Below are positions 54,959 to 64,000 of a stretch of 64,000 nt of DNA, piece by piece. Position numbers and translations under genes: made by a program. The notes beneath the pieces were generated by a model, which was not told the DNA's origin, searched no databases, and was given only the letters and a program-made list of their open reading frames with translations. This stretch comes from Hymenopus coronatus (Eukaryota > Arthropoda > Insecta > Mantodea > Hymenopodidae), in assembly GCA_030762935.1 (NCBI GenBank), contig CM060893.1, positions 14,576,897 to 14,640,896 of the forward strand, written 5' to 3'. Position 1 is the stretch's first letter. Every line of letters begins with the position of its first letter.

Positions 54959-56577
54959 AATGTTTATTTATAGATAAGAGCAGATCCTTAGGCACCATTT
55001 CACTATCTGTATGTCCGCAAAGATGTCATTTCGTCCAACAGTGCTATCTATGGTCGACGAGCTGATCTCTCCACACCATGGACGCATAGGTAGTGGCGGA
55101 ATTGAAAATTAAAAATCCTACCCGATCTATGTAAACATGCTAGGTGTCCCAAAATACGCCATGGCATGATGAAACTTGAACATTCCTTATCCTACTTAAA
55201 TGGGCCCGGGATCCATGGAGCTTAACCCCTATGTAAACGCATATCATTTTGTAGCTTATCTAAACGCATCAGGACATTTTTAACCCTAATATGGAAATGT
55301 ATATTTTTATCACCAAACTTCTTAAGAAACTGGCATGTAGTTGTATGTTCTATATCACAACATTAATGTGCTTTGAACAATATTCTACGAAAAGTACACA
55401 TTTATGAGTATAAATATTACATCATAAATAATCTTAGGTCACATACATATTTTTAAAATAATCCGGCTGCTATATGCTATATATAAAGGTATTTTAATAC
55501 ATTAAAAATAAATATTTTAGAAAAATCAAGACTGCATTTTTTTTATATGTGGCGAAATCGAATTTCGCGAAACATTCTGTTCTGTAAAGTTGGTGTTTTT
55601 TATTTTTAATTATAGAATCACTGCCAACACATCCTTCGTAAAGTGAACGCGAACTTCCCTTACAAACCAGTTTTATAGCACTTCTTGTGTGCAGTTTTGG
55701 TTTTCCGGTCCTTTTTCAGAGGTCGAACCTCACATCTCCCAGAAGACAATCTAGTTTTCTTCTGTCTTGGTTCTTCTCCTCCAGTAACGAACGGCAGATA
55801 TGATACGTGAAGTGTTTCAGTGTAGGACGAGCCACATGCGTTCCTTTTGATCGAGATGCTTGGTTTTGTTAACAACCACTGACTTTATGGCTGTGAAAAT
55901 CAGATGACTGAGTGGCCAGTGACGGGATTTTCTAGATGGACCGTTAAGTTCCGCATAGCTCAACATCCTCCTTTACGAGGCGAGGTTGAGAAGTCAAAAT
56001 ACAGCTTTTATTTTCGCAGAATTTGTGAGCATTCCACCTCTTTCTCTGTTTAGGTTGTCTTGAATGGAAATGTAGGTATACGTTACTGCAGTTTAACATG
56101 TTTTATTAAGCAAGATCAAATTTTCAAACACAAATTAACTTCATGAACTGGCCCTTTACAGCCTGGAAGTTGACTTACCATATTGCATGATCTTGACCTG
56201 ACATTCCTTGGAGGTGCCATCCTTTCCTTTGAAATATGCTGGAGACGATGAAGACATTATCACCACTCTCTGCCTCTCATTCTATGCCATGTGACCACTC
56301 TCTGAATGTGTTTGATTTCATTTGCGCACTCATATTTTATCTCGTATTTAGTTGTGCTATCATCGAGATGGAATACCGTGTCTTTATTTTGCTCCAATCT
56401 GTAATCCATTTTCTCAGTTCAGCAGTTACAACACACACGTGTTATTGAGCAAGATAATGCATGAAACTACTCAACTTACACATTGTTACAAGGAGGGACT
56501 GTTGTTGAAAGATACATGGAAGGCCATTGTTACAGGATTCAGGTAACAATGCTCCCAGGGTGTACTTACGGGTTAAA
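54959..56577. other. Largely unassigned region
   Basis: Apart from the possible piggyBac remnant at 55660-55875, nothing recognised. 55260-55620 is AT-rich. Confidence 0.5.
55660..55875 (-). pseudogene. Possible piggyBac-type transposase C-terminal remnant
   Basis: The frame reads PFVTGGEEPRQKKTRLSSGR, then RCEVRPLKKDRKTKTAHKKC. PiggyBac transposases end in a cysteine-rich RCxxC..K..RKT...C..C pattern; here several cysteines are replaced (Arg for the second, His for the third). No upstream catalytic region was found, so this is tentative. Confidence 0.35.
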
Positions 56578-56665
56578 GTTAATCAAAACCCGGAAAAAAA
56601 CCTTATCCAGGTAACTCACCCTGACCGAGATTTGAACTCGGGTCCTCTTGAATGTAGGCTTTCAC
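56578..56665 (-). mobile_element. SINE B head fragment
   Basis: Inverted AAACCTTATCCAGGTAACTC, B box (inverted GAGTTCAAATC, 56628-56640) and TCCTCTTGAATGTAGGC. Only the 5' part is present. Confidence 0.75.
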
Positions 56666-57362
56666 GAGGTCTGTGAAAGATGGGTGCTGCAAGTTGCAAA
56701 GAAAAACTGTTTCTGTTAAGAATGTGGAGCTCTACCGTAAATTTTCTACCAGTGAATTTTTGAGACGGCTTATTTGGAGACATCACTACACTCCAGAAAG
56801 TAAATCACAGTCAAAACAGTGGATTGCGCCAGGTGAATCAACTCCAAAAAAGGCAAAGTCAATTTTGTCAGCTAACAAGGTTATGGCGAGTGTTTCTCTG
56901 GGATGCACAGGGAATTATTTTTATTGATTACTTGGAAATGGGTAAAAGTATCACTGGTGATTACTATGCAAGCTTACTGCAACGTTTGAGTGATGAGGTG
57001 AAAAGAAAAATACCCCATTTGGCAAGAATCTTCTTTCATCTCGACAATGCTCAGTCATTGCAATGGGAAAAATGTGTGAATTAAAAGTTGGAATTGCTTG
57101 AACATCCACCCTCACCAGATCTAGCACCTGTTCCCAAACCTCAAAAAATTTCTTGGAGGACGAAGATTTCACAGCAACGAGGTCATTGCTGCGGTAAACA
57201 ACATTTTGAGGACTTTGATAAATCGCACTACAGGGATGGTTTAATTAAATTAGTACACCGATATGACAAATGTATTCTGGAGATTATGTTGAGAAATAAA
57301 ACAAACAATTTTTTTTAAATGCTGTTTTCATTGAGAGGCCCGGGACTTATCAGCCAACCCTG
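56666..57362 (+). pseudogene. Mariner transposase relic with right terminal repeat
   Basis: Plus strand: SEFLRR, then WRHHYTPESKSQSKQWIAPG (first-Asp block, with the VDET residues deleted), STPKKAKSILSANKVMAS, a frameshift, WDAQGIIFIDYLEMGKSITG, YYASLLQRLSDEVKRKIPHL and FFHLDNAQ (second Asp present). After a stop comes LLEHPPSPDLAPV, then HRYDKCI. The likely right terminal repeat CGGGACTTATCAGCC..CCCTG ends at 57362, followed by TA. The left terminus is not visible and may have been lost beside SINE B. Confidence 0.85.
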
Positions 57363-57957
57363 TATTAAATAACTTAAAATACGTAATCTTTATATCAATG
57401 ATTAATTAGTTAATTATTTTATATATTGGGTTATTGCAGCTGATTTTATATACGTCACTCCAAATGAATGTGTGGAGGAGATGGTCATTTCAAACATTTT
57501 ATTGGTTGTTGTATTACTTTTTGTTTTCCACCTGTTTTTAGCAGATAAGATAGTCCTCCATCCTCCATCATTGGAAATATATGTCAACAGCATCAGGGCA
57601 ATTGTGTGCGCCGAGAAAATTCTCAAAAAATGCTAACCCCGATCGTATATTTTATGGTGCATCATCAACAGCCAGCGCAAACACAATACCACATTTTACT
57701 TTTTTTTTTAGCAAAATACTTAAGTATTTTTCAATTCTTTCCAATATATTGCAAAAGTTTGTTTTAAATTATTTATGAAGAGCTCTTCCATGAGAAAAAA
57801 GTGAAAAGTCTGCAAATTTATCATCCAAGTAATAATTCTTTGGTAGACCCTCAGTATGCTTGAGGCAATATGTGCAGAAAGATTAGAGAGGGAGAAAGTC
57901 AACATTTTCAAAAGTATGCTAATTAATCATACACATATTCCTTCATCATTAATAAAG
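57363..57957. other. Unassigned spacer
   Basis: No element or gene recognised. Confidence 0.5.
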
Positions 57958-58275
57958 ATTCAGAGTCAAAATGCGAGACCTGCAACACACCGCTTACTGT
58001 CCTACATATCCTGCTGCAGTGTCCGAGATACGCCAAACAGAGACTTCAGGCCAGCTTCAATGACTTACCAAGTGCTCTACATAACCACCAGATAATTAAA
58101 AAGACAATAATATTTATAAAACAGTGTAAACTTTTTGAATTATTGTAAAGTATAAATGTAATCATATTTTACCAATGTGCAAATAACTATTTTATGTACA
58201 ATTTGTAAGGTCGCGATATGACCATGCTGTTAAAGCGGCCCAAAATAAATTATATTACAAAAAAAAAAAAAAAAT
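57958..58275 (+). mobile_element. 5'-truncated LINE insertion with poly(A) tail
   Basis: In one uninterrupted frame: SKCETCNTPLTVLHILLQC, then PRYAKQRLQASFNDLPSAL and HNHQIIKKTIIFIKQC, stop at about 58146. This is the extreme C-terminus of a LINE ORF2 with CxxC..H...C. The 3' UTR holds GTCGCGATATGACCATGC and GTTAAAGCGGCCC, and the element ends in about 16 A. It is open and less decayed than the other LINE pieces. It shares CETCNTPLT with the copy at 33121 (CTNCNTPLT) and is probably the same family. Confidence 0.85.
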
Positions 58276-58539
58276 CTTCCAAGCAGTTTTCAGAACTACT
58301 GAAAATAGCAGAGTTTTATTTTAGCGTTCTAACTATCCTATTGTTGAGAAGAAACATGCCAAAAAAAGAAAAAAGATCAGTTGTCTAATGGGAAATAGTA
58401 TGAGGTACCTATTCAAGCAATCTTATTACCACAATGTTACATGTTCCAAGTCATTTAGGCATAACATTCACTTCCAGTGTATTTTCAGCAATATTTTGAT
58501 AAAGAAGAGACTACTAGAATTTTTAAGATCAGAAAAAAA

Positions 58540-59366
58540 ATTGGTCTCCATTCACATGACTTTCTCTACCCATTTTGCAAACAGAGAATTTCCTACAAAA
58601 GATATTTCGTTTATCTACTGCATGCTAAACAAGATAAACATTAGCAGAAATGGGCTTATTACTTGCACACTACGCTAAATCGCTACTCAAATATTTTAAA
58701 AGCTGTCATTATGTAATTGACAATGTGATATGTTCTTTGGCCACCAGTAAAACAAGAGAGAGATGAAACAGATGAGGCTTTCTCATTTGAGTAAAGTTTA
58801 AGTATTTTATAACCGAAACCAACAATACGGAATATCTTGGAAATGGTTAGCGCTACAAAAATCTGTATATGACATGAATTGTGTTTCTTAACCACATCTA
58901 TATTTTTTGTATAGTAAGTTTTTATACATCTTTTATGCAAAGTCATTCAGAATGAAGAGGGCTACAAGGACTATTCCCAAGAAATTCAGGATATACATTT
59001 TAATTGCCATTTGAATATCTTTAATATATTCATTTTAATCAAAATCATCAAGAGCCATCTTTTAGAAAATCAAAAAGTTTGAAAAATCTTCTATGTAATG
59101 GGCAGTTTGGGGTGGGGATGTTTACCTAAAAATTTTTATGTCACATTCTTAGGAGATACTGAACTTAAACATCAAGGTTGGTATTTAACAGACTTTTCAC
59201 AGACATACATACAGAAATTTTTCTAAAAATGCTCCCTTAGGATTCAGCAGGCCTTCAAACATGTATTTTTGGTGAAATCTCAGTACTGAAATTTTAGGCG
59301 CAATATACAATACCATTCATACCCACTATGTACATTGTGCACATGTTCTAGAGAAAAGTAAGAAGT
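58540..59366 (+). repeat. DR1k copy 38 (old)
   Basis: TCCATTCACATGACTTTCTC at 58549, 3' end GAGAAAAGTAAGAAG at about 59366. It is isolated from the others by more than 11 kb. Confidence 0.85.
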
Positions 59367-59778
59367 GATGTCAATTTGCCTATCTTAAATTTCCATTGCA
59401 AATTGTCGACCCTCTACTGATTCATACAGATCTGCACAAAAACAGTATTTTCATTGTGCTGCAGTCTGTCATGATGTGATAATGTCATCATGTTTTCATA
59501 GCTTCTAATGGAAGGTGACACCAAAATCCAAAAGTCAATATTTTACACATAGATCATGTTTACTCCTCCTGTAAAATTTGAGTTCCAAATTGGCACCCTT
59601 TTCCTAGGCAAGATCACATATAAAATCTTTTAATAGACCTTATGTAAAAAGTTTTGTTGTATAGCCTCTATATGTTGCCGATGTATGCTAAACAATTGTT
59701 CCCAACACTACAGCATCAAAAATTATTCAACTGATATTTATAATGAACAACTGAAAACACTATTTTTCTTAATGTTTA
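59367..59778. other. Unassigned; possible downstream flank of the candidate exon
   Basis: No element recognised. If the minus-strand exon at 59779 is real, this would be its 3' UTR or beyond. Confidence 0.4.
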
Positions 59779-60060
59779 TTACAGAATATGGGGCTTTTCC
59801 AAAATGTCTGAATTGTCCTGGGGGTGGAAAATCTTCATTTTCAGTGGTTTGCAGTGAATAGTTTCAGAGGGAACCAGCAACGGTGGACTGTCATAACAGA
59901 AAAAGTGGTAACGTTCCAAAGGTGATTCAGGTTTTAAAATTTTGAAAATACTAATATTAACCACAACGGCTCCATTACTTATAAAAAAAATATTCCTCGA
60001 CTTTGCTTTGCGGCTTAGGACCAAAAGGTTTATAGTGGCTGTTACAGATGTAGTAAATAA
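59779..60060 (-). CDS. Candidate terminal exon of an unidentified gene
   Basis: On the minus strand an acceptor-like CACTTTGCAG ends at 60061. The next 94 codons are open: TTSVTATINLLVLSRKAK, RNIFFISNGAVVVNISIFKI, LKPESPLERYHFFCYDSPPL, then KMKIFHPQDNSDILEKPHIL and a stop. The stop TAATAAA overlaps a polyadenylation-type AATAAA. The composition is protein-like and unlike the chance frames nearby, and the region is free of DR1k. No family recognised. A chance ORF or an exon of a host gene are both possible. Confidence 0.35.
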   Translation of the reverse strand, partial: LFTTSVTATINLLVLSRKAKSRNIFFISNGAVVVNISIFKILKPESPLERYHFFCYDSPPLLVPSETIHCKPLKMKIFHPQDNSDILEKPHIL

Positions 60061-61412
60061 CTGCAAAGTGGCTCTAATGTCAGAATAACAAAAGTACCTA
60101 ATCTAAATTGCCACAAGAAATATGTGGGAAAAAGTATAACATATTACATATAATGCATATAAGAACAAAAATAAAGCTTACCTCTTTTATCTACATTAAG
60201 AAAATCCTTATTTCTGCTTTTTGGAAAAAAATGTTCTATGACATGGCCATGAAAATGTCTTTGAATTTTGTGTGATGGAGCCTTTCCAAATGATAATAAA
60301 ACATACATACTACAGCAGAGGTACTCATTAGAACGTAGTTATACTTTGAAAGGATCCAAAATTACTTAATGTTGCTTCTATGCACACTAATGAAATTTAT
60401 AAGGGTTAAATAATATGAGAGGTTATTTTAACCGAACAGAAGTGAATTATGGAGCAAAATTGTTGCCCTTCGTTAGTAACATAGGGAATTGCTGAAGGTC
60501 TGAATTTAAAACATCATTGAGTAGCAATGAAATCTATAAAAGCAGATTGATTAATTATAATGGGGTTGAGATTTGTCATGCACTGAATGTAAAATATACA
60601 TTCATGCTTACATTTTAGTTGAACTGATTCTACCATAAAATTTAATATTTGTAAAACATAAACACACTGACAGGCAAAAAGAAACATGGATCCTCCAGAA
60701 CTCAATTATACAGAACTAATGAAAATAGTTTAATTATGGAACAACTTTGAAAGGACATTAAACTAAAAGCAATAATTAAGGAGATTCAAAAAATATGACC
60801 AAAACAGAACTTGGAGCAGAAAAAGGGTAAAACAATGCAACATTATAAAAAAAACCTAGATAAGTGCAGTGTGATAAACACCTTGAATTAATTAACAAAT
60901 AGTGCGATTAGGATATCAAACACAAGAACAGAAGCCTGTAACTCAAAAGGTCTCTTTCTTAAGAATTGCATCTGTCTAGTTCAAAAGCAATTAAACTATT
61001 AACGACAGTTTTATTCAAATGAAGTCCAAGAAAAAGTTTTCCTTGTCAATACCAAGACACAGTGAGAGCAAACAAGAAGTTATTGATGCTTCACTGGTAG
61101 TATAACAGTGGGCACATTTGTTTACACAATAACCACCCTTCCCTTTGAAATTCTCCAGTATGTAGTTGTGGACTGAAACTTCAAGTCATTCATTTTGAAA
61201 AGACATATTTAGGTTTGCAATTAAAATGAGACTAATGAACTGATGTAAAAATACAACAAAATATGACTTTGATGTAAAATAATCTTAACATTCTAAGATA
61301 GAGCTGTCTCCGCAAATATTATTTACTGCTATTCTATTCAGTGTCCTTATTTATATATTTTGTTTTCATAATATTGCTAATGATTATTGCATTTATGAGG
61401 CAGTTCCATATT
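60061..61412. other. Unassigned AT-rich sequence
   Basis: No repeats or genes recognised; it could be intron between the two candidate exons on the minus strand. Confidence 0.4.
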
Positions 61413-61633
61413 TTAAGTCTCCAGCTGAGTAGGACAGGTATATTCAGCCAAATCCCTTTCTATATTTTCTAAACAACGTAAAATACACAGTATTGCACTA
61501 ATCCATGCGACCTTCACAGGACACAAAAACAATAAACGTAGTAACATGAGAATGTTTCTATTTTTTAATAAAGCTTGCCCAACCATACACAATTCTTCAC
61601 ATAGCAGGTGAAACATGTGCATTCCAGCTAGTC
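61413..61633 (-). CDS. Candidate exon of an unidentified gene
   Basis: Minus strand: acceptor-like CTTGCCTAG before 61633, then LAGMHMFHLLCEELCMVGQA, NILMLLRLLFLCPVKVAWIS and CLENIERDLAEYTCPTQLET to a stop at 61413. The Leu/Cys-rich helical pattern is like an alpha-solenoid protein, but I recognise no family. A donor GT inside (for example near CTGTCC or GAAGGTC) would be needed to link it to the exon at 59779. Weak. Confidence 0.28.
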
Positions 61634-61667
61634 CTAGGCAAGCTGATTATCACTATTATATAAATAA

Positions 61668-62531
61668 AAAACACATATCAAAATTAATAATCACCTTACA
61701 TTTGGCATCTACAGAAAACCTACCCACACCAACAGCTATATAAAACAAAAGAGTTACAATCCCATTCCCCATCAGCATGCTTTACTCAACAGCCTTACAC
61801 ACAGATTGGTAAATGTACCAATGGGCAAAACAGAATACCAATGTGAACTTACTAAAACATTGGACATAGCTACAGAGAATGGATTTCGGGAAGAACTGGT
61901 ATACAAAAAAGTTAATAAGGCCAAAAATAGAAAGAGAATTAAAGAAGTCAGCACACTCACTCAAAACCAGATAGAAAACAAGATCTACAAGAAGTTTACA
62001 TACCACCCTACAACTTTCTACAAATTCCAGAGGATCTTCAAACGACATTACATCATTCTAGCCCCTAAAAACAATTACTCTATAAAAAACATTTTAAATT
62101 CTAAATTAAAAGATGATATCCCACAAGAAAACAAACCAGGAATATATCAGTTCAGCTGTAATGACTGTGAAAAAATCCACATTGGCCAAACAAAAAGAAA
62201 TATAAAAACCAGGGCAAAAGAACACCACAGAAATATTAAACTCAAACAAGAAGACAAATCTGCAGTAGCTTCGCATTTTTGGAAAGAGAAACACACTATA
62301 AATAGAAGCCCAAAAATCCTCAAAAACATCACAAGGAAGACAGAATTAAAAGTTTGGGAAAACATATATATTTGGAAAAACAAGAACCGTGTTTTCAATT
62401 TTGAAATCCTGCCAGGCGATCTACTCATTCAGAGGTTCATCAAACCATCACCAGGGACAGAGACAACCACTACAGCAAACGATGCCGGCAGTCGACCAAA
62501 GGAATTGACAATGGAAGCACATGGCTTCTGA
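61668..62531 (+). CDS. Penelope-like element: RT C-terminus plus GIY-YIG endonuclease (5'-truncated)
   Basis: One frame is open for 287 codons without frameshift. It starts in the end of the reverse transcriptase (FGIYRKPTHTNSYI, then HALLNSLTHRLVNVPM), as in Penelope-like retroelements. A linker follows and then the GIY-YIG nuclease domain: PGIYQFSCNDCEKIHIGQTK (about 62136-62195), KTRAKEHHRNI, VASHFWKEKHTIN and KVWENIYIWKN with the conserved Glu. The CNDC pair is typical of PLE nucleases. The usual YIG is HIG here. RT catalytic motifs lie upstream of the truncation and are absent, with a stop codon at 61665. It is open but non-autonomous as it stands. Confidence 0.88.
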   Translation, partial: KTHIKINNHLTFGIYRKPTHTNSYIKQKSYNPIPHQHALLNSLTHRLVNVPMGKTEYQCELTKTLDIATENGFREELVYKKVNKAKNRKRIKEVSTLTQNQIENKIYKKFTYHPTTFYKFQRIFKRHYIILAPKNNYSIKNILNSKLKDDIPQENKPGIYQFSCNDCEKIHIGQTKRNIKTRAKEHHRNIKLKQEDKSAVASHFWKEKHTINRSPKILKNITRKTELKVWENIYIWKNKNRVFNFEILPGDLLIQRFIKPSPGTETTTTANDAGSRPKELTMEAHGF

Positions 62532-64000
62532 AACATGTTTTCCAAAATAAAAAAAGTAAGTGATGTAGTGTTACAAAATCGACTCAACTAAATTTTAAAT
62601 GATTATACTATGTTCATTTAGAATATGCAGTTCAAAGTCATATTCCCCTCTCAGATGGTGCTCATGCAGTATCCCATTTCTGCAGCATTGTTTGTTTATG
62701 TCTTGAAGAGAGAGAGGGGGGAAGGCAGGTACACAGAAGTCGGTGTGAAGGAGATGTGGTAAACCAATAGATGTGACCTTGAACTGCCTGTTTTAAATAA
62801 AAATACTATAGTTCTTCCTGGCTGCAAGTGAAAAGGTAGAAAATCTTTCATTCGGTCAGCATTCAGGACTCATTCAGCAAAACAAATATTTATGGTGTCA
62901 TGTCTTGGACTTTTTTAAAATTAAACATGATATATAATAAAGTTGATACATAAGATAATGATACTTACAGCACTAGCCTGATCCTACTAGTCCACTAATA
63001 GAATGTTCCTGTTTACATTCATTAACTTCATCCCTATTTTGTTATAAATTTACATTAAGGACTTGTATATTAGAAAACTGTATATGCTATTAAATACTTA
63101 TCGGTCCAAACAGAAAGTTAACCTATTCTGATTTTCTCAAACATTCAAATATTCTGATGCCAAAAGATACTTAAGCGTAATATATAACATCTCCAGAACT
63201 ACGAAGACTACTGGGGTAAAGTTAAAGGAAATCAAAAATATCTGCCAATATTTTATAAACCTACTTTTCTATGAACATCAGGAGATTTTTCATCCATCAT
63301 ACAAAATATTACAGAACATTATTAAATTACAATTAAAATTAAAAGTATTAAAGGGGAGATTCACCACGAAAATCTTCTGAATTACATACAATACTTTCAT
63401 AACAAATATAGGGGAGGTTATTGAAATTAATTAGATGACTATCATAGTTCAAAGTACCCTGAAGTGCAGTTAGAAGTTAGTGTACTAATTATTTTCTGAA
63501 AACTAAATTTCTCAGTATTGAATGACACAAGCTTTTATCAATTATATGGGATATCTTCCACGTTAGATTGATTGATCCTTTGCAACTGTGTAACTTCAGC
63601 TTAGAATTCATCAATGATATTAATAAAACTTTGAATAAAATTTCACCTCAGAACAAATATCATTTTAATATTTGCATAATAAAGTCATGGCCTAAAAAAT
63701 TATTTACCCTAATTTATTTAAAGATGCATCTGGGAAAGTTTCAAAATCTATATAAACAGTAAAGTATATGATTTAAATTGAAATTCTCACAGCATGTTAA
63801 CGTAATTTTCGTCTTTTATTTCAATGTTTTATCTCTGATACATTAAAATTATACCACATGAAGTATTTTCAAAATTTGGATGATGAGAATTTATGACCTA
63901 CATCAGTTTCAATTTGTCATTAGATTTCTACTCATCCAGGAAAGTTTTCAAACATTATAGAGATTAAAATAATAACTGAAAACTCAGATGTTTTAATATT
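62532..64000. other. Unassigned AT-rich sequence
   Basis: The first 70 bases or so may be the 3' UTR of the Penelope-like element. Beyond that no repeat, terminal structure or gene is recognised; a 64-codon AT-rich frame at 63568 is chance-like. Confidence 0.45.

Noticed and set aside
1..64000. CRISPR array, operons or prokaryotic genes
   Set aside because: The regularly recurring sequence is a dispersed 1-kb transposon-like family in both orientations, not short repeats with unique spacers; there are no ribosome-binding sites or clustered long ORFs.

Overview
This window looks like repeat-rich, AT-rich nuclear DNA from an insect or other arthropod with a large genome; a polyneopteran is my guess from the style of repeats. 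There are no operons, no ribosome-binding sites and no compact genes. I recognise no intact host gene. Nearly everything I could assign is transposable-element sequence in various states of decay: mariner and Tc1, a Helitron, a Penelope-like element, non-LTR retrotransposon 3' ends and tRNA-derived SINEs. All coordinates, copy counts and similarities were worked out by eye. || Dominant feature: one dispersed family, called DR1k here, about 0.85-1 kb per full copy. I count about 38 copies or fragments on both strands, covering roughly a third of the window and concentrated in the first 45 kb. Its 5' end reads ATCTGATGTG, then ACTTTCTCTA about 20 bases in. Its centre holds a CA-rich microsatellite tract. 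Its 3' end is a palindromic hairpin followed by GAGAAAGTAAAAA. Subterminal inverted repeats, a 3' hairpin, an internal microsatellite and head-to-tail joints are together reminiscent of Helentron-associated (HINE/DINE-like) elements. I saw no autonomous partner for it. || Layout. 1-9.5 kb: DR1k copies, a mosaic LINE 3' region on the minus strand, a hAT end, SINEs, a Tc1 relic. 9.5-14 kb: two internally deleted mariners and a foldback MITE, each inside a DR1k copy. 15-45 kb: dense DR1k copies in both orientations with SINEs A, B and D and a LINE 3' end. 45-49 kb: SINE E, a GC-richer unassigned block, and a TA-flanked DNA transposon carrying a nested SINE A. 49.8-50.75 kb: an internally deleted Helitron with both termini. 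50.8-57.4 kb: a second foldback, two mariner relics, a LINE 3' end, a SINE-in-SINE nest and a possible piggyBac remnant. 58-64 kb: a LINE 3' end with poly(A), the last DR1k copy, two weak host-exon candidates on the minus strand, and a Penelope-like ORF with a GIY-YIG domain. || How the parts relate: the nesting gives a relative chronology. Old DR1k copies were targets for mariner, foldback and SINE insertions. SINE A inserted into a LINE, a DNA transposon and a DR1k copy, each time with a recognisable target-site duplication. SINE E inserted into SINE B. The 3' tail of SINE B resembles the 3' UTR of one LINE copy, which suggests that LINE supplied the machinery to mobilise it.
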